A stretch of 30,720 nt of DNA from Proteiniphilum sp. UBA1403. GTDB lineage: Bacteria > Bacteroidota > Bacteroidia > Bacteroidales > Dysgonomonadaceae. Shown here in pieces: positions 17,348-26,048 of this stretch. The notes beneath the pieces are model-generated. The model saw only the letters and a list, made by a program, of their open reading frames with translations, was not told where the DNA came from and made no database searches. Location of the stretch: the NCBI GenBank assembly GCA_002305715.1, contig DBQD01000007.1, positions 1-30,720 on the forward strand, written 5' to 3'. Numbering within the stretch: the stretch's first letter is position 1; each line of letters starts with the position of its first letter. The position numbers and the translations under genes were made by a program.

Positions 17348-17827
17348 CTATTGTTGTGTAGTGTGATCAGTCTTATTTATCTTTTCCTTCGGTTCCTGTT
17401 CCGTAAGTAGCTTGTATGCAGCAAGGTATTTCTTCAAACGGGCAAGGTCATTGAACACAATCTCATCCCACCGACGTACATCCATGTTGTCGGTCAGATC
17501 GTTTAGCTTAACACGCACAGCAATGGGATTCTTTTGCAATCGAACGAGATACTCGTCGTACGACTCATTGTCTCTCCGTGTCATGGCATCCACTCCGTTA
17601 ATAATCTCTTGTGTGAAACCCTCATCGGCAAGTTGTTGCAATGTAACGGGTGTGTCTTCCACCACATCATGCAGAATGCCAACGATCTTTTCCTGAAGTG
17701 TATGTCCAGCATTCATTACACGAAAAGAATGTTCAATGTAGGGACGCCCGTTGTGTGTATCGAGTTGTCCTGCATGCGCCTCCATTGCTAGGAGTATAGC
17801 CCGATGAAGTTGTTCACTCAGTTTCAT
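17348..17827 (-). CDS. Small HD-domain phosphohydrolase (MESH1/SpoT-hydrolase-like)
   Basis: 159 residues. The HD fold resembles the hydrolase half of RelA/SpoT and the stand-alone MESH1-type enzymes, which remove the 3'-pyrophosphate of (p)ppGpp; in animals MESH1 also acts on NADPH. Seen: H33 (YIEHSFRV), H53-D54 (GILHDVVEDT) with E57-D58 after it, and D110 (LNDLTDN), the expected metal and catalytic positions. No synthetase, TGS or ACT domain is present. A short basic Gln/Thr-rich tail follows residue 140. The ATG at 17827 overlaps the upstream gene's stop by 4 bp (ATGA), so translation is coupled. Whether the substrate is ppGpp is inference from family only. Confidence 0.85.
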   Translation of the reverse strand: MKLSEQLHRAILLAMEAHAGQLDTHNGRPYIEHSFRVMNAGHTLQEKIVGILHDVVEDTPVTLQQLADEGFTQEIINGVDAMTRRDNESYDEYLVRLQKNPIAVRVKLNDLTDNMDVRRWDEIVFNDLARLKKYLAAYKLLTEQEPKEKINKTDHTTQQ

Positions 17828-18597
17828 TTTTTCTGCAATATTTCCCGTACAAGTAGGGGCTCATCAGTGGTGATGTAGTCTACTTTTAAATCGATCATCT
17901 TCTGAATATCCTCTGGTTTGTTTACTGTCCAGACGTTCACTTTTTGTCCCAGCTCATGTGCTTTGCTTACCCACTCCGGGCGATTATACAACACACCATA
18001 GTTGTAATCAAAACCACTCAAATTCATGGTTGCCAACACCTGTGGAGCAAGATCGCCATTCAGATAATAAACCGGTGCCTTTGGGGCAAGTTTACGGGCC
18101 TGCTGCACGAAGTTCAAACCGAAGGCAATGAATTCGACCTTATCTTGAAGTCCTCGTTGAGCAACCATATCCATTACTTTTGCTGCTAAGATATCCTCTC
18201 TCTCTTTCAATTTGTGCGATTTGAATTCGATGATCAACTTTATATTCTTGCATTTAGCAAATGCATCGAGATATTCCTCGAAAGTAGGCAATGTTTCACC
18301 GTTGGAGAGTTTCACTTTACGGAGTGTTGCCAGCGGAGTATCCTGTACAAGCAATTTCTCCCCGTTTAGGGTTACATCTGCATCGTGATTTACCACAGGC
18401 ACACCATCAGAAGAGAGCCATATATCCACCTCAGAACCATATACCGCAATTGAATCGGCTTTCATCAATGCTGTAATGGAATTTTGAGCTGAACCGGCTG
18501 TTTTCCAGAATCCACGGTGAGCAATAATTTCTTGTGCTTGTATGTTTGTAAATGCTAACACAAGAACAGAAGCAATCAAAAGGTATTTTCGTTTCAT
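17824..18597 (-). CDS. Secreted glycerophosphodiester phosphodiesterase
   Basis: 257 residues. The enzyme hydrolyses glycerophosphodiesters, giving glycerol-3-phosphate and an alcohol, in the periplasm or outside the cell. Seen: a signal peptide (MKRKYLLIASVLVLAFTNIQA, cut near residue 21) followed by the GDPD core. The core has H27-R28 (AHRGFW), E56 and D58 (SEVDIWLS) and H71 (VNHD), the conserved acid-base and metal residues. ITTDEPLL near the end is the usual family finish. ATG 18597 lies 83 bp after the GH95 stop. Minus-strand TATCTTTA (18630-18637) is a one-mismatch -7 element but has no good -33, so an independent promoter is only possible. It overlaps the HD gene by 4 bp. Confidence 0.9.
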   Translation of the reverse strand: MKRKYLLIASVLVLAFTNIQAQEIIAHRGFWKTAGSAQNSITALMKADSIAVYGSEVDIWLSSDGVPVVNHDADVTLNGEKLLVQDTPLATLRKVKLSNGETLPTFEEYLDAFAKCKNIKLIIEFKSHKLKEREDILAAKVMDMVAQRGLQDKVEFIAFGLNFVQQARKLAPKAPVYYLNGDLAPQVLATMNLSGFDYNYGVLYNRPEWVSKAHELGQKVNVWTVNKPEDIQKMIDLKVDYITTDEPLLVREILQKK

Positions 18598-18660
18598 AGT
18601 CTTTTTTTTTTAATCAATCAATTAATAGTTAAAGATACAATATTTGTTGTTACCTCGTTC

Positions 18661-18682
18661 GAAAAATGAGCGACAATTTTTC
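18661..18682 (-). terminator. Weak hairpin at the end of the GH95 gene
   Basis: GAAAAAT (18661-18667) and ATTTTTC (18676-18682) form a 7-bp stem with an 8-nt loop overlapping the first GH95 stop codon. The AT-rich stem ends in U residues on the minus strand but lacks a GC core, so any terminator role is weak. Confidence 0.25.
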
Positions 18683-21119
18683 AACGTGAAGAATAAGTAA
18701 ATTCCAATTTGGCAGAATCTCCTGATTTCAGAGAGATAGAAATAAAACCATTCTCAATGGGTATTACTCTCTTTTTGTGGCGTATAGATTTGACTCCATT
18801 GGGTACTTTAATTTTATAATTATGATCGGTTGTAGACCGAAGTGTGACCGAAATAATGTGTCTATCACTCCATGTGAGATCCACTTCGGCTCCCCCTCTT
18901 ACTCGCAACCCCTTGAAATGACCACTTTGCCATGCGTTGGGGATGGCAGGCAGGAGATTAATGTAGCCCTCTTGACTCTGGATGAGCATTTCGGCAATAC
19001 CGGCAGTACCACCAAAGTTACCGTCAATTTGAAATGGTGGGTGTGCACAAAATAGGTTGGGGTAGGTGCCACCTCCCTGTCCGCCATAAGTGATTGCATT
19101 AAGAGGGAGGGCTGGCTGCATGAGACTCTTGAGTAATTTATAGGCACGGTTACCATCATGCAATCGTGCCCAGAAATTTATTTTCCATGCACGCGACCAC
19201 CCCGTACCTCCATCACCACGTCGCTCCAACGTTTGGCGTGCTGCCTCAGCCAGCTCCGGTGTGGTAAAGGGTGAAATCTGATTGGAGGGATGAAGCCCAT
19301 ACAGGTGCGAAACGTGGCGGTGTTGGGGATCCGTCTCTTCATAATCTTCCAACCACTCCATCAAATAGCCATTGGGACTGATTTGCATTGGTGGCAGTTT
19401 GGGGAGTGCCTCGTTTATCTGTGCTGTAATATCATTTTCAATACCCAGTATCTTGGCTGCGGACAAGGTGTTACTAAAAAGCTCACGGATAATTTGTGCA
19501 TCCATGGTGGGCCCCATGCAGACGAATACTTGATTGCGAGTGCCCGGCATATAAAACCCATTCTCGGGTGATGAGGAGGGTGCTGTGACCAGCCATCCAT
19601 GTTTGGGCTCTTCAATCATGGCTGAGAGGAAAAATTGCGCTGCCGATGCCATGGTGGGGTAGATGGATTGCAAATATTCTTTATCCTGTGTAAAAGCATA
19701 GTGTTCCCATAAATGTGCACAGAGCCAAGCTCCTCCGGTATTGGTAGCGCCCCACGAGGCATGTTCACCCGGTGCGGTAAATTTCCACGGGTTACTCATC
19801 ATGTGGGCAATCCATCCATCTGCCCCGTAAAATGTTTGTGCCGTTTTGCTCCCCGAAGGCACGAGCGACTGTGTAAAATCGATCAGAGGCCGATGCAATT
19901 CCGAAAGGTTACATACTTCCACAGGCCAGTAGTTCATTTGCACGTTAATGTTCAGGTGATAGTCTCCATTCCATGGTGTCTGCAGCGTATTTGCCCAGAG
20001 ACCTTGCAAGTTGAGAGGAAGCGTCTGTTCGTTTGTACCACAGATCATCAGATAACGACCATATTGGAAGTACAAGGCAGCGAAAGGAGCGTCATCATTT
20101 GTTTGAAAGTCGTGAAGCCGTCTGTCGGTCGTGAGGTTGTTGTTCTGTTCTCCCAAATTGAGCTCTACCCGGTTGAATTTCTCTTGGTACTTTGTGCGAT
20201 GATTACGTTTCAATGTTTGGTAGTCTATTCTGCGTGCTTCTTCAAGCAACTGGCTTGTTTTCACCTTGTAATCCTTTACTAGTAAATCACTTGAGGTAGA
20301 GAGAATGATTAATGCCTCATCGGCACCCGATAGAGAGAGCCCATTTCCGTCCGAAGAAACTGTACCACCCTTGTTCACGATCTGAAGCATTGAATAGTAA
20401 CGGACTCCCTTGTCGCCATTGTGACCGTCATTAAGTTGTCCCTCCATGTAAAGTGTATGATCTTTCACAGAGATGATTGCTCTTTCGGGACGGGAGAGTG
20501 CGAGTTCGAAGGAGATGGCATTTTTCTTGTTGGCCGATAGTTTGATCAAAAGTACATCGTTCGAAAAGGAGGTGAAATATTCACGCGAGAAATGAAGATC
20601 TCCCTTTTTGAATTCTGTTGTGGATACCGCATCGTTTAATGATAGGGTCCGACAGTAATCACGAATGCTATCCTCATTTTCATAGCGATACTTTATTTGC
20701 AGATTACCCAACATCTGAAAGCTACCATAGGGTGCATCCTTCCCATTTCCGTGTGCAGACCCTTCACCACCACAACGAAAATGGCGATACATTAACTGTT
20801 GCGCTTCGTCGTTTTTGCCGGCCAAAAGCAACTCCCGAATTTGAGGCAAATATTGAATGGCGTCCGCATTGAGTGCTGTGGTGTCTTCGCTGCCACTCCA
20901 TAAGGTGATGTCATTCAGCACAATCAGTTCTTCCTGCACACCTCCGTCGGGCATCATACCAATTCGTCCATTGCCAAGAGGAAGAGTTTCTTCCCAAAGT
21001 TGGGCCGGCTTGTCAAACAATAATTTCAATTCCTGTGTCTCCTTTTTTTTAGATTGCAAGGTGCAACCGGTAGTTATCATCAATAAGACTAGCAGGGGAA
21101 AGAATGTATGTCTCATCAT
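18681..21119 (-). CDS. GH95 fucosidase-type glycoside hydrolase, lipoprotein (copy 1)
   Basis: 812 residues. GH95 enzymes remove terminal alpha-1,2-L-fucose by inversion; the family also contains L-galactosidases and related activities. Seen: a lipoprotein signal with MITTGC (C19), an N-terminal beta-sandwich (about 30-285), then the (alpha/alpha)6 barrel. Catalytic-site equivalents of the Bifidobacterium AfcA fucosidase, assigned from motif position, are N390 and N392 (HLNINVQMNYWPVE), E519 (SSSPENGF) and D699 (FQIDGNFGGTAG). QGLWANTLQTPWNGDY and DPQHRHVSHLYGLHPSNQI are family signatures. The segment SWGATNTGGAWLC (about 455-467) differs from WPMAGVWLC in copy 2. There are two adjacent ATGs (21119 and 21116). 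It is the last gene of the glycan operon, 42 bp after GH29. Confidence 0.92.
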   Translation of the reverse strand: MMRHTFFPLLVLLMITTGCTLQSKKKETQELKLLFDKPAQLWEETLPLGNGRIGMMPDGGVQEELIVLNDITLWSGSEDTTALNADAIQYLPQIRELLLAGKNDEAQQLMYRHFRCGGEGSAHGNGKDAPYGSFQMLGNLQIKYRYENEDSIRDYCRTLSLNDAVSTTEFKKGDLHFSREYFTSFSNDVLLIKLSANKKNAISFELALSRPERAIISVKDHTLYMEGQLNDGHNGDKGVRYYSMLQIVNKGGTVSSDGNGLSLSGADEALIILSTSSDLLVKDYKVKTSQLLEEARRIDYQTLKRNHRTKYQEKFNRVELNLGEQNNNLTTDRRLHDFQTNDDAPFAALYFQYGRYLMICGTNEQTLPLNLQGLWANTLQTPWNGDYHLNINVQMNYWPVEVCNLSELHRPLIDFTQSLVPSGSKTAQTFYGADGWIAHMMSNPWKFTAPGEHASWGATNTGGAWLCAHLWEHYAFTQDKEYLQSIYPTMASAAQFFLSAMIEEPKHGWLVTAPSSSPENGFYMPGTRNQVFVCMGPTMDAQIIRELFSNTLSAAKILGIENDITAQINEALPKLPPMQISPNGYLMEWLEDYEETDPQHRHVSHLYGLHPSNQISPFTTPELAEAARQTLERRGDGGTGWSRAWKINFWARLHDGNRAYKLLKSLMQPALPLNAITYGGQGGGTYPNLFCAHPPFQIDGNFGGTAGIAEMLIQSQEGYINLLPAIPNAWQSGHFKGLRVRGGAEVDLTWSDRHIISVTLRSTTDHNYKIKVPNGVKSIRHKKRVIPIENGFISISLKSGDSAKLEFTYSSR

Positions 21120-21161
21120 TCGAATTTGTTTGGTGGTTACAATTATTAGAAGGTATGAATC

Positions 21162-23390
21162 CTATAAAAAATCCAACTCGGCAATGGACACATGCTTCCC
21201 TTCACCTTCAATTTGCGTGACATACACACGCACATAGCGGGTTGTTACAGGTGTAGAAAGCCTATGTGTTCGTTTAGAAGGGTCATTTACCAAGTTGCCA
21301 AATTCAAAACTATCAACCGTGTTCCAGCTTTTTCCGTTGCTGCTCACCTGAATATCTCCTTTTGCCATCATACCTCCAAGATAGTATGTTTGAGGAGTGT
21401 AAACCAATGCCTTCAATTCCTGTTCACTTCCCAAATCGATGGCAATGAAATAGGGTGAAGAGCTTTCCTCCGATTGCCAAAATGTAGAGGGGTCTGCATC
21501 AAAAGCCGCAGAAGCAGGGCGTCGTTCCTGCTGACTGCTAACGCCGACCGTTTTCCATGTTATTTTTGGAAGACCAAAATATTCACTTTGCAGGGCTCCC
21601 TTTGTTTCCTGGAGGAATGATACTGCCTTAATTTCCTTATTAATGACAGAAATGGGCTCTTCGTATTTTAAGGAGTTACGGGTTGGTGTTGTACCGTCGA
21701 GTGTATAAAAAATCTCATACCCCACATTCAAGTTCTTGGCTGCATTCTCACCATATTGGTTCCAGTTGAACACACTTTTCAACGGAGCAATGGTCACCAT
21801 TCCCTCCTTGTTGCGTGAAAATGCCAACTGTGGAGGGCGAGAATGGTAGTAGTGGGCCGATATGTTGCAGATGGCTGGGGTGAGACGTGAAGAGGTAATC
21901 CGGAGACGAATTTTGTTTGTTGTCACCTCCGGAAAACGAAGTATCCGCTTATAGCCGATGTTGGTTGCTTGTGCAATTTCGACCCATTGATTGTCGATCC
22001 AGGCATCCACCGCATGTGCTTCTACACGTTCACTGTGTGTTGCAATGGCTTCCTGCAAAACTAATCGGTTGATGGTAGTCGGCTTCTTCATTGTAATGGA
22101 AATAGATTGATCTGCATTGTCTACAAGTAAGTATGTATCCAATTTACCATCAAGTACCTCTCTTGGTCCGCGTGCTTTTTCAATGAGATTGAGGGTGTAG
22201 GTCTCTTGAATTCTTTTCCCCACTTCTTCCAATACTGCTACATCTTGAGGGGAGAATTTACCTTCACGATTGGGTGGAATATTCAGCAAAAAGATTGAGT
22301 TTCCACCTACAGAGCGTTCATAAATATCGAAAACGTCATCAGCGCTACGTACTTTCTGACTGGTGTCGTCCCGATAAAACCATCCTTCGCGTATGGAGGT
22401 ATTCGTTTCTGCCGGCTGATAATGCAGATAATTTCCGGCATACAACTTTTCCCGAGATCCAAGGTCATTGTCCGTCATATCAACAAATTCCGTGGCGGTA
22501 TTGGGATCCTCCGGATAGGTGATCACATTCCATTCTGTTTTTCTTGTTGCCCCCGCTTCATTGCCACACCAACGGATATCTTCACGGCCAAATATCACGG
22601 CATTGGGTGCAAGTGTACGGATCAATTTTCTCCATGCTGCATAGTGATAGGTTTGTCCTCCTTTTCTTTTGGGGTGTGCTCCATCGAACCATACTTCATG
22701 AATCTCACCATACTCGGTCAGCAACTCAAAGAGCTGGTTCAGAAAATATTCATTGTAGTCATCCACTTCAAACTCAAAGGTCGTTTTGTTGTCAAAGGGA
22801 CGACCTTCCACCTCGCGCGGTATGGTACGTTTCGTATAGTTGCTCAAGTTACCGTAGAGGCCATCGGGACTTTCAATCTGATAGAGATCAGCAGGTGAAA
22901 GATAGATTCCTAGTTTTAAATCATATTTTTTGCAAGACTCAGATAGCTCCTTCAGCACATCACCCTTACCATTTTTGTAGCCTGAAGAGATGACTCCATG
23001 ATTGGTATAACGACTCTGCCAAAGTACAAAACCATCATGGTGCTTAGCCGTAAATATCACCATTTTCATGCCGGCCGCCTTCATGGCTTGACACCATTGG
23101 TCGGTATCGAGTGTTTGCAAATCAAAGACGGCCGGATCCTCCATCCCGTTGCCCCATTCCTTGCGGGTGAAGGTGTTGGGACCGAAATGAATGAAAGCAA
23201 TGAATTCATTATCAAGCGCACTCAATTGATTTGCAGTGGGAACCACGTGCGCTGCCTTTTCAAGGATGGACTCTCTGCTTTCTCCTTTTTCAATCTTTAT
23301 GGTGCTTTGGGGAGATATTGAGCTTCTTGGTTCGCTATTACACGATAAAAGCGAGAGTGCCCCAACTAGTAGTAGAGAAAATTTATTCAT
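21162..23390 (-). CDS. GH29 alpha-L-fucosidase with C-terminal F5/8 type C domain, lipoprotein
   Basis: 742 residues. A retaining alpha-L-fucosidase acting on terminal fucose, probably at the cell surface. Seen: lipobox LLSC (C17), catalytic barrel (about 55-390) with FIHFGPNTFTRKEWGNG, FTAKHHDGFVLWQSRYTNHGV, GIYLSPADLY and EVWFDGA, where D236 is the likely nucleophile. The acid/base is not certain; the region GREDIRWCGNEAG holds candidates. The overall pattern looks closer to subfamily B (alpha-1,3/1,4) than to A. A beta-rich linker is followed by a chitobiase/beta-hexosaminidase-type C-terminal segment (YEIFYTLDGTTPT, about 560-600). The C-terminus is an F5/8 type C (CBM32-like) domain, with FDADPSTFWQSE and RYVRVYVTQIE. 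ATG 23390 overlaps the GH88 stop by 8 bp. Confidence 0.93.
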   Translation of the reverse strand: MNKFSLLLVGALSLLSCNSEPRSSISPQSTIKIEKGESRESILEKAAHVVPTANQLSALDNEFIAFIHFGPNTFTRKEWGNGMEDPAVFDLQTLDTDQWCQAMKAAGMKMVIFTAKHHDGFVLWQSRYTNHGVISSGYKNGKGDVLKELSESCKKYDLKLGIYLSPADLYQIESPDGLYGNLSNYTKRTIPREVEGRPFDNKTTFEFEVDDYNEYFLNQLFELLTEYGEIHEVWFDGAHPKRKGGQTYHYAAWRKLIRTLAPNAVIFGREDIRWCGNEAGATRKTEWNVITYPEDPNTATEFVDMTDNDLGSREKLYAGNYLHYQPAETNTSIREGWFYRDDTSQKVRSADDVFDIYERSVGGNSIFLLNIPPNREGKFSPQDVAVLEEVGKRIQETYTLNLIEKARGPREVLDGKLDTYLLVDNADQSISITMKKPTTINRLVLQEAIATHSERVEAHAVDAWIDNQWVEIAQATNIGYKRILRFPEVTTNKIRLRITSSRLTPAICNISAHYYHSRPPQLAFSRNKEGMVTIAPLKSVFNWNQYGENAAKNLNVGYEIFYTLDGTTPTRNSLKYEEPISVINKEIKAVSFLQETKGALQSEYFGLPKITWKTVGVSSQQERRPASAAFDADPSTFWQSEESSSPYFIAIDLGSEQELKALVYTPQTYYLGGMMAKGDIQVSSNGKSWNTVDSFEFGNLVNDPSKRTHRLSTPVTTRYVRVYVTQIEGEGKHVSIAELDFL

Positions 23391-24606
23391 TTTTTTTCTT
23401 TCGCAAAAGTGCTTCTAGGAAATAATAATCGGCATATACCAGTGGCACATCTACTTCTGATTTTGATGGTTTTGAACCGGTACTATGAAGCAACAAGAAT
23501 CCTCCATCTTCGTTCAGCGTTGCCCGATATTGCAGTGTCAGGTTATGCACGATTGTGTCAGCCTGTTCTTTGTATTGAGCCGCCTTTTCTCCTCCAAATG
23601 TGCTCAATTCATACAATGCCGATGCAATGATGGCAGCTGCTGAAACATCACGTGGCTCATTGGGGATCTCGGGTGCATTGAAATCCCAATAAGGAATCAG
23701 GTCCAGCGGCAGGTTCGGGTGTGAGAAGATGAAATCAGCAATATGATGAGCCTGATCCAGATAGGTGTTATCTTTCGTTTCCCGATAACACATTGTGTAC
23801 CCGTACAACGCCCATGCCTCACCGCGTGCCCAGGTCGACTCATGTGCGTAACCCTGATGTGTGTGACGGTTCAATACTTCACCGGTGATTGTATCGTAAT
23901 CAACAACATGATAGGTTCCGTAATCTTCGCGAAAATGATTTTTGATGGTCGTGTTCGCATGGTTTACGGCAATATTGTAATAGGTTGAATCGCCACTCTC
24001 TTTGGTCGCCCAGAAAAGCAATTCCAAATTCATCATGTTATCGATGATAACCGGACATTGCCACTTGTCGCGGTTGTGGTCCCACGAGCGAATAATTCGG
24101 GCATTGGGTTTGTAGCGAGATATCAAGGAGTTCGCAGCTTCAAGCAGAATAGGCTTGTAGCTTTCGTCGTTTGTCAACCGCAATCCGTTGCCAAAGCTGC
24201 AGTACATCATAAAACCCAGATCGTGGGTACTTTTCGTATACTTCTGCACCTCGAGGTTGGCCGTAAATGCTCTAGCCTGTTCTTCCCATTTGGGATCTTT
24301 GGTGTATTCATACATATACCACAGTTCACCCGGAAAGAAACCACTTGTCCAGTCCCGAGAGACAACCAATTTTAGTTTCCCATTTTCATCAAGTGTGCGG
24401 GGACTTACCAATGGTTTTTCTGCTTTGCTGAGTGAATCTCTGTCATCGTTTGCTTTTGCCGATTCAATCTCTTGCAATGCATAGGTAAGTTGTTCTGATG
24501 CAAAGTCGAAGTTCTGTTTGACTAAGTCGCCTGCCTGTTGCATTTTGCAGGAGGTGACTAAACCGATGGCGAGGATACCTATCAGTCCAATTTTTTTGTT
24601 TTTCAT
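23383..24606 (-). CDS. GH88 unsaturated glucuronyl hydrolase, lipoprotein
   Basis: 407 residues from ATG 24606. The in-frame ATG at 24645 overlaps the previous gene and precedes the signal, so 24606 fits better. The enzyme removes the 4,5-unsaturated uronic acid that polysaccharide lyases leave at the non-reducing end. Seen: MKNKKIGLIGILAIGLVTSC lipoprotein signal (C20), then the (alpha/alpha)6 barrel. D85 (SRDWTSGFFPGELWY) and D189 (VIIDNMMNLELL) match the two aspartates of Bacillus unsaturated glucuronyl hydrolase. TWARGEAWALYGY and VYADYYFLEALL are typical. Near the C-terminus S378 and S381 are spaced like the S-x2-S of the sulfate-recognising streptococcal enzymes (S-x2-S-x-K from memory), but the Lys is at 382, one position early. 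Starts 10 bp after the oxidoreductase. Confidence 0.92.
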   Translation of the reverse strand: MKNKKIGLIGILAIGLVTSCKMQQAGDLVKQNFDFASEQLTYALQEIESAKANDDRDSLSKAEKPLVSPRTLDENGKLKLVVSRDWTSGFFPGELWYMYEYTKDPKWEEQARAFTANLEVQKYTKSTHDLGFMMYCSFGNGLRLTNDESYKPILLEAANSLISRYKPNARIIRSWDHNRDKWQCPVIIDNMMNLELLFWATKESGDSTYYNIAVNHANTTIKNHFREDYGTYHVVDYDTITGEVLNRHTHQGYAHESTWARGEAWALYGYTMCYRETKDNTYLDQAHHIADFIFSHPNLPLDLIPYWDFNAPEIPNEPRDVSAAAIIASALYELSTFGGEKAAQYKEQADTIVHNLTLQYRATLNEDGGFLLLHSTGSKPSKSEVDVPLVYADYYFLEALLRKKKNE

Positions 24607-24616
24607 ATCAATATAT

Positions 24617-25963
24617 TTATAAAGTGGGTTCCCATCCTGGTTCATAATCGCGACCCCATAATTTCATCGCATCGCGATCGTACATCTTACCACAATTTTC
24701 ATCAATGTCAAATCCTTTTCCAATACGGTAGGCTAAGTTTGAATAGTGAACCATAGCCATGCTGATGCTTGCATCATCGATGGGGGCAGTCAGTTTTTCC
24801 TTTCCCCTCACTGCTTCAAAGAAATTAATCACATGTCCGGTGGTCATGTCACCTCCGCCTCCCAATGCTGTTCCAGCTTCGTTGGAAGAAGCTTTGCTCT
24901 CTTTCACCAGTTTGCCGTTTCTATCGTGCAGGGTATAAAGACTTCTGTCAACATATACAGTACCTTCACTTCCATAAATGATTGTACCTCTTCCACCTCT
25001 ACCGTATGTATCATAACCGGAGCGACTTTTGCCATCCCACTTAATTATCTTGTTGTTTGCAAAACGGAAGGTGGCATCCATGGTGTCATACATCTCCCAG
25101 CCATCGTTGATGAAATGACGCTTGGCTGCTTCAACATCTACTCGCTGCGGAAAGTTCACCTGCAAAGCCCAACGAGCTATGTCCAATTCATGTGTAGCAT
25201 TGTTTCCTGTTTCAGCTGTACCGTAGTCCCATCCATACCAGTGCCAGTTGTAGTCCCATGTCTCTATGGTATAATCACGACGTGGTGCAGGTCCCTGGAA
25301 AAGCTCCCAATCAAGTCCGGCAGGAGCAGGTGCTTTCTTTTGCAACGGCACTTCTCCTCTTTCGTTGACATAAAATGCCACAGCCTTATAGGGTGTACCA
25401 ATAACACCATTGTGGATTTCATTGATTATCTCAATGGTATGGGGAGATGAACGTTGTTGGTTACCCATTTGCACAACCTTATTGTATTTCTTAGCTGCTG
25501 CTACCAACAGTTCATTTTCGAACATGTTGTGACTACATGGTTTTTCTACATACACATGTTTTCCACTCTTCATCGCCATAACCGATCCCGGCGTATGCCA
25601 GTGGTCAGGTGTTGCATTAATTAATACATCTACCTTCTTGTCATCCAATACTTTGCGAATGTTATTCTCCAATTTTGGCTTGTAGTCGATATGTCTGGAG
25701 AAACTACTCAGGGCTCTTTCTCGTTGACTCTCCATAACATCACACAAATACACCAGTTCTACATTGGCGCTTTTCATAGCTATGGGTTCGTAGAATGCAC
25801 TTAATCTTCGACCGAGCCCTGCTATGGCAACATGAATACGATCATTGGCACCGATGATTCGATTGTAACTTTTTGCCGGCATGCTCATAATGGAATTGCT
25901 TACAGCTAATCCAGCTGCTCCTGCGCTCATTTTCTTGATAAAATCTCTTCTATTTACTTTCAT
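24617..25963 (-). CDS. Tat-exported Gfo/Idh/MocA family oxidoreductase (GH109-like)
   Basis: 448 residues. An NAD(P)-dependent sugar oxidoreductase fold. Seen: twin-arginine signal NRRDFIKKMSAGAAGLA (R5-R6), meaning export in folded form with cofactor; Rossmann loop VAIAGLGRR (45-53); ATPDHWH (117-123); VYVEKP (137-142), the usual Gfo/Idh/MocA EKP motif; GNQQRSS; and GNNATHELDIARWAL in the C-terminal half. The Tat signal and context resemble GH109-type glycosidases, which cleave by a transient NAD-dependent oxidation, but many members are not glycosidases. I cannot assign GH109 from motifs alone. Start 25963 is set by the Tat signal. It lies 10 bp ahead of the GH88 start and 85 bp after GH95 copy 2. 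Confidence 0.85.
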   Translation of the reverse strand: MKVNRRDFIKKMSAGAAGLAVSNSIMSMPAKSYNRIIGANDRIHVAIAGLGRRLSAFYEPIAMKSANVELVYLCDVMESQRERALSSFSRHIDYKPKLENNIRKVLDDKKVDVLINATPDHWHTPGSVMAMKSGKHVYVEKPCSHNMFENELLVAAAKKYNKVVQMGNQQRSSPHTIEIINEIHNGVIGTPYKAVAFYVNERGEVPLQKKAPAPAGLDWELFQGPAPRRDYTIETWDYNWHWYGWDYGTAETGNNATHELDIARWALQVNFPQRVDVEAAKRHFINDGWEMYDTMDATFRFANNKIIKWDGKSRSGYDTYGRGGRGTIIYGSEGTVYVDRSLYTLHDRNGKLVKESKASSNEAGTALGGGGDMTTGHVINFFEAVRGKEKLTAPIDDASISMAMVHYSNLAYRIGKGFDIDENCGKMYDRDAMKLWGRDYEPGWEPTL

Positions 25964-26048
25964 ACTATTAAGAATAATGGAATTTTTATTTATCGTACTA
26001 AATCGGATGGCGATGGGGTTAATCTCCTTGCCAAAAGGTTTTTTAATG

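Noticed and set aside
22422..22898. 158-codon plus-strand frame inside the GH29 gene
   Set aside because: Antisense to the GH29 catalytic domain, with no motif, signal or promoter.
24607..24645. Longer GH88 start at 24645
   Set aside because: It overlaps the preceding gene and adds 13 residues before a clear lipoprotein signal.
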